This document shows positions 60,357-64,000 of a stretch of DNA of 64,000 bases, one piece after another. Under the pieces are notes generated by a model. It ran no database searches. It saw only the letters and a program-made list of their open reading frames with translations, and was not told the origin of the DNA. The position numbers were made by a program, and so were the translations under genes. Position 1 is the first letter of the stretch. Each line of letters opens with the position of its first letter. The DNA lies in NCBI GenBank assembly GCA_028023455.1, contig JAQFVV010006454.1:727001-791000 (forward strand), read 5' to 3'. The stretch comes from Epiperipatus broadwayi. Taxonomy: Eukaryota; Onychophora; Udeonychophora; Euonychophora; Peripatidae.

Positions 60357-63300
60357 CAATGTTTTATATATAACCTATTAATAACTCTTTAATTGTTGCA
60401 ATAATAAATTGTATTGATGCTGCAATCATATTTTCCATTCGCATTTTCATTAGTAAAAAGTTGAATTAAAAAAACTATGACTGACATTTTGTAGTTAGAA
60501 CTTGCTTAAGATTTTAATTATAGTTATATTTCTTTTACTTATTCATATTTATAATTGACGAATTCAAGAGAGAATAATAATAATTCAAGAAATTTCTGAA
60601 TATTTATTGATAAAAAAATATTTGTGCAGTATTGTTTTTGATGAAATTGTTTTACACATCTTTTTTTTTTCTTTTTTTATTCTGCTTATTACTATTTTTG
60701 GTAAAATTATTATATATTTGTTTTTAATAAGTATTTTATGTGTACATTCAGATTTTATTTGAGTACAATACTTTTTAGCAGGGGATTATCCAACTAAAAA
60801 TTTTATGAAATAGAAAAAATGTACTCTCAGTATTTTGTAACTTTTTCTAATTAAACATTTATTTTTAAGTTTTAAAAAATATTTTTATTATTTTAATTTA
60901 TATCTTAAATTGCTTGGGAGATGCAAATTTAATAGAATCATGTTTTTTGGTATTAAAATGTATTTTATTATTTGAAGAAAAAAATAGCAACTTTTGTTTT
61001 GTTTATTTAATCAATATTTTATTTTAAAGACTATTTTGGTTTTGAATTTACACTTTTATCAATTTTATTGTAAAATATAAATATATTATGGATAGCAAGT
61101 TTTTTTATTAAAAAATTAATCAAGAAAAAAAAAACAATTGTCCAATTCAGTAAAAGAAGAAGAATACTTACACAATTAATAATAAAAATAACATAATTAT
61201 TTAATTAACAGAAAATAAATCTGTAGTTATTTTTTATTACATACACTTAGAACGTTTCAAAAGACTTTACTTACAATAATAATTCTTAATTATTTACTGA
61301 ATTAAGAGAAGGAAAATAATGTAACTAATAAAAAATTCGAAATTAATGAAAGTAAATATATTTTAAAAGTTTTACATTATCAGAAAAAAAAATCTATTAG
61401 CATATATTTTTAAACCAAAAATAAAATTGAAAAATAAAAAAAAAATTCTTTTATTTCTCTCTACTGTCATAAAAAAAATAAACAAATGTTTTTAAAAAAG
61501 CAATACCTCTACTTTTTTCTTTGTTTATATTTAGAGAAATAAAAGGTAAAATTAAAATATTATAGTTTTATTCAGTGATGTAGTTTAACAATATATATAT
61601 ATATATAATTATTAATAAATGCAGAATATTAAAATTATATATAAAACAAATAGCTTTTTTAATCTGCTGTCAATATCATTTAACTACTTTTTGTGTCATC
61701 TTTCTTGCCATTATAAACAATCATTTATAATCAGTCTCAGATATTAAAAGACAAGTATTTTGACAAGTAATTATTCATAGGCAAATTTAATTTTATATAT
61801 ATATATATAACAAATAATTAACACAAGATAAAAGCTATTTTTTTTATTTCATAACCTTATGGTTAATTATCATTAAATCATAATAAATAAAGCAATTTCA
61901 AATTAAATGTATCACAAATGGATAGAACAACACAGAAAAAAAGTCATTTTTATCTAACTTATATTTAATTCGAATTTGCTTTATTTATTAATAATTACAC
62001 TTATGACTTGATGTTAATGAACCAAACGGTTTTGCAATAAAAAATTGTAAGTTACATTTTGTATTAATTGTTTGTCAGTCTTATTAAATGATGCAGTGTT
62101 TCTGGTGTATATTTAAATTTGATACTGAATTAGGTCATTTATCAAAATCTCATCTTCTTTATTTATGATATAACACATATAAATAATATTCTTTACTTCT
62201 ATGCAATTTAATGCAATGGTATTGACCACATATTGAAATGGAAGATATATTATACTGCTTAGATTTTGAACTCAGATTGAGTCCAATGTTAACAAATTAA
62301 TGGATTTGTTATGATTAGCTAGAAAAATAAGTATTTATTAAACACAATCACATATTGAGACATTATACTTCTGATCAAACTGACTATTTTGTTTTGTTGT
62401 TATCTATTTTTCTCTATTTAAATACAAAATTAATTTCAATTACCCAATACTTTTCACCAAGTTGCTATCTGCCAGAATCACCCATCATCATTGACATGTA
62501 TACTTTGATTACTCAAAATATGATGTTAACACATTCTTTATTACTTTCTTCTACTGAAGGAATCATTTACTTGTTAAAAATTTGTTTTATGCTAAAAACT
62601 CAGCCATAATATATCATAATTTGAAAACATTTGCACCCTTTTTTGAACATTAGATAAACTATAATCACATGCACAAATGAACTATATATTTTGCAGTTGA
62701 GATTTGAATAATGCATGGATCCACCAAATGCTATTAAAAATTTTAATAATAATTTAATAAAATAACTTATGAAAATGATGCACAAAATGGTATCATGTAA
62801 AAAAATCATGTCACAAGCAAATAAATTAACTCACTATAGCTAAGGAACCAAGTCAATTATTCACAATGACAATACTAGCCAATTTTCACCTATAATAAAC
62901 AAGACCAGCATATATATCATGGATACACTGACACCACCTTTACCAATAGTTGAAAGCTGTGATGCAGATATTATTATTATTGTTATTATTACTATTATTA
63001 TTATCATGATGATGATGATGATGATGAATATCTTCATGCATTACTAATTTATTATTATTCTGCTGTGTATTGTATAAAGTGTATTTATAATAATATTTAT
63101 GTTACGATAGGATTTGGTAAGTGTAAATTTCCAGGTAAAAAGGTTTTCAATTAAAAGTTATTAAGAGGTTTCAGAATTTATATTCTGTTATAATTAAAAT
63201 GTATTCATGTGCACAAGGTAAAACAGGTTTATATGTTTAGTACATGCCTGGATGGTCTGTTTTGAAGTCAATGTATGAGTTGAGATACCTTTTAAAATTT

Positions 63301-63388
63301 TTAGTCTTTCATATTGCTTTGCAGTTATAATGTATTTGTTCTTTAGATAAAATATGTTTGTTTTTGTGCATATGAAAGTGTGTGCTAG
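60357..63388. other. Intergenic, no gene seen
   Basis: Very AT-rich with A/T homopolymers. It includes an ATT run that turns into GAT/ATG repeats at about 62968-63026. The open frame at 62355-62609 has no recognisable similarity. Confidence 0.5.
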
Positions 63389-63975
63389 TTACATTTCCAT
63401 ATATTAATAATCTATGCCGTTAAACATAATCTTAGAAAGTTCAGAAGTAGATCGCAAGAATACTGGTCAGAGATCAATTCAGAATTAATAGAGCCATCAT
63501 GTAGTAACAACAATACAAAAATTCACAGTAATTTATTACCTAAAAACAATCAAAAACAAAAAGAATTACCGCGCAAGCAAAAAATTAAAAATAGCGTTAC
63601 TCAATCGCAAACGGAAAAAAATCTTATTACGATACAGAACGTAAACTCTAATCAGCCAAATAAAAGCATTAAAACTCTACAAATAAAATCAAGAGGGTCT
63701 ACAGTAAAAGGAAATCAAAAAGAGAATGAAATTCATTAAGATAACTCATCTGAAATAAGTACTTTACAAACAAAAAAGTTACGGCAAAATACCGTTTCTA
63801 AAAAAATTTCTAATTTTAAAATCGTAGATGGCGCATTGCCGGAAACACAATCTCCCCTTACTAACGAAACTATTTTACAGCCAAAACAATTCTAGATCAT
63901 TTTCTAACACCAACTAAAGCAAGTAGAAAATATGTTTCTAAATCAAAAACTAACGTAAATATGTCTTCACAATAA
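63389..63975 (+). pseudogene. Broken coding segment, Lys/Asn/Ser-rich, unidentified
   Basis: A frame is open from 63389 without an ATG for about 116 codons, stops at TAA 63737, and resumes in the same frame to TAG 63893. A one-base shift back then continues it to TAA 63973. Composition differs from the rest of the window: CpG-containing codons (CCG, CGC, TCG, ACG) are frequent. Fragments include RSRSQEYWSEINSELIEP, KKISNFKIVDGALPETQSPL and LDHFLTPTKASRKYVSK. The protein looks basic and disordered. An acceptor-like AATCTTAG lies at 63427-63434, so this may be an exon; two stops and a frameshift favour a pseudogene. I do not recognise the family. Confidence 0.5.
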
Positions 63976-64000
63976 GATTTAAATTAAATCAAAAGTCCGA

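Overview
This is a very AT-rich stretch of an animal genome, most likely an invertebrate. The evidence is the mix of fossil transposable elements: a Penelope-like element, an RTE-type LINE, a CR1/L2-type LINE, an LTR retrotransposon and several MITE-like palindromes. Microsatellites are abundant, and no gene is intact and plausibly functional. The species cannot be fixed from the sequence. I see no bacterial-type operons, tRNA or rRNA genes, or CRISPR arrays. Almost every readable protein fragment belongs to a mobile element.

Layout. 1-1271: featureless AT-rich DNA. 1272-10965: a minus-strand LTR retrotransposon with unusually long LTRs (about 2.1 kb), a lysine-tRNA-type primer binding site, a polypurine tract, a gag-like reading frame with a repeated coiled-coil segment, and only an integrase tail; no reverse transcriptase is visible. 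Its right LTR is interrupted by two 5'-truncated Penelope-like GIY-YIG copies joined head to head in a palindrome (8594-9989). 13141-16190: a decayed RTE-type LINE, minus strand. 16553-17852: a non-autonomous element with inverted ends. 20790-23250: a dispersed repeat in two copies and a 210-bp MITE. 24250-24935 and 52440-53320: two decayed protein-coding relics I cannot identify. 42036-42229 and 53324-53497: two copies of one MITE family. 46564-46789: an almost perfect 226-bp hairpin. 54560-59460: a CR1/L2-like LINE whose first ORF carries a PHD finger, a coiled coil and an SGNH-type esterase. 63389-63975: a CpG-containing broken coding segment running to the window edge.

The most interesting content is a set of hammerhead ribozymes, which no protein annotation would show. 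(a) 36361-38949 is a tandem array of roughly 399-bp units that flips orientation at about 37593. Each full unit carries a type I hammerhead motif, on the minus strand left of the flip and on the plus strand right of it. (b) 28421-29306 holds two hammerheads in direct orientation with cleavage sites 457 nt apart, the arrangement expected of a retrozyme that releases unit-length RNA circles. (c) 19770-19836 (minus) is a third, unrelated hammerhead with intact stems but a mutated core. All three have a very short palindromic stem III and an internal loop in stem I, as known for metazoan retrozymes and Penelope-like elements. Retrozymes encode no protein; the Penelope-like copies nearby belong to a class proposed to mobilise them. 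That functional link is inference.
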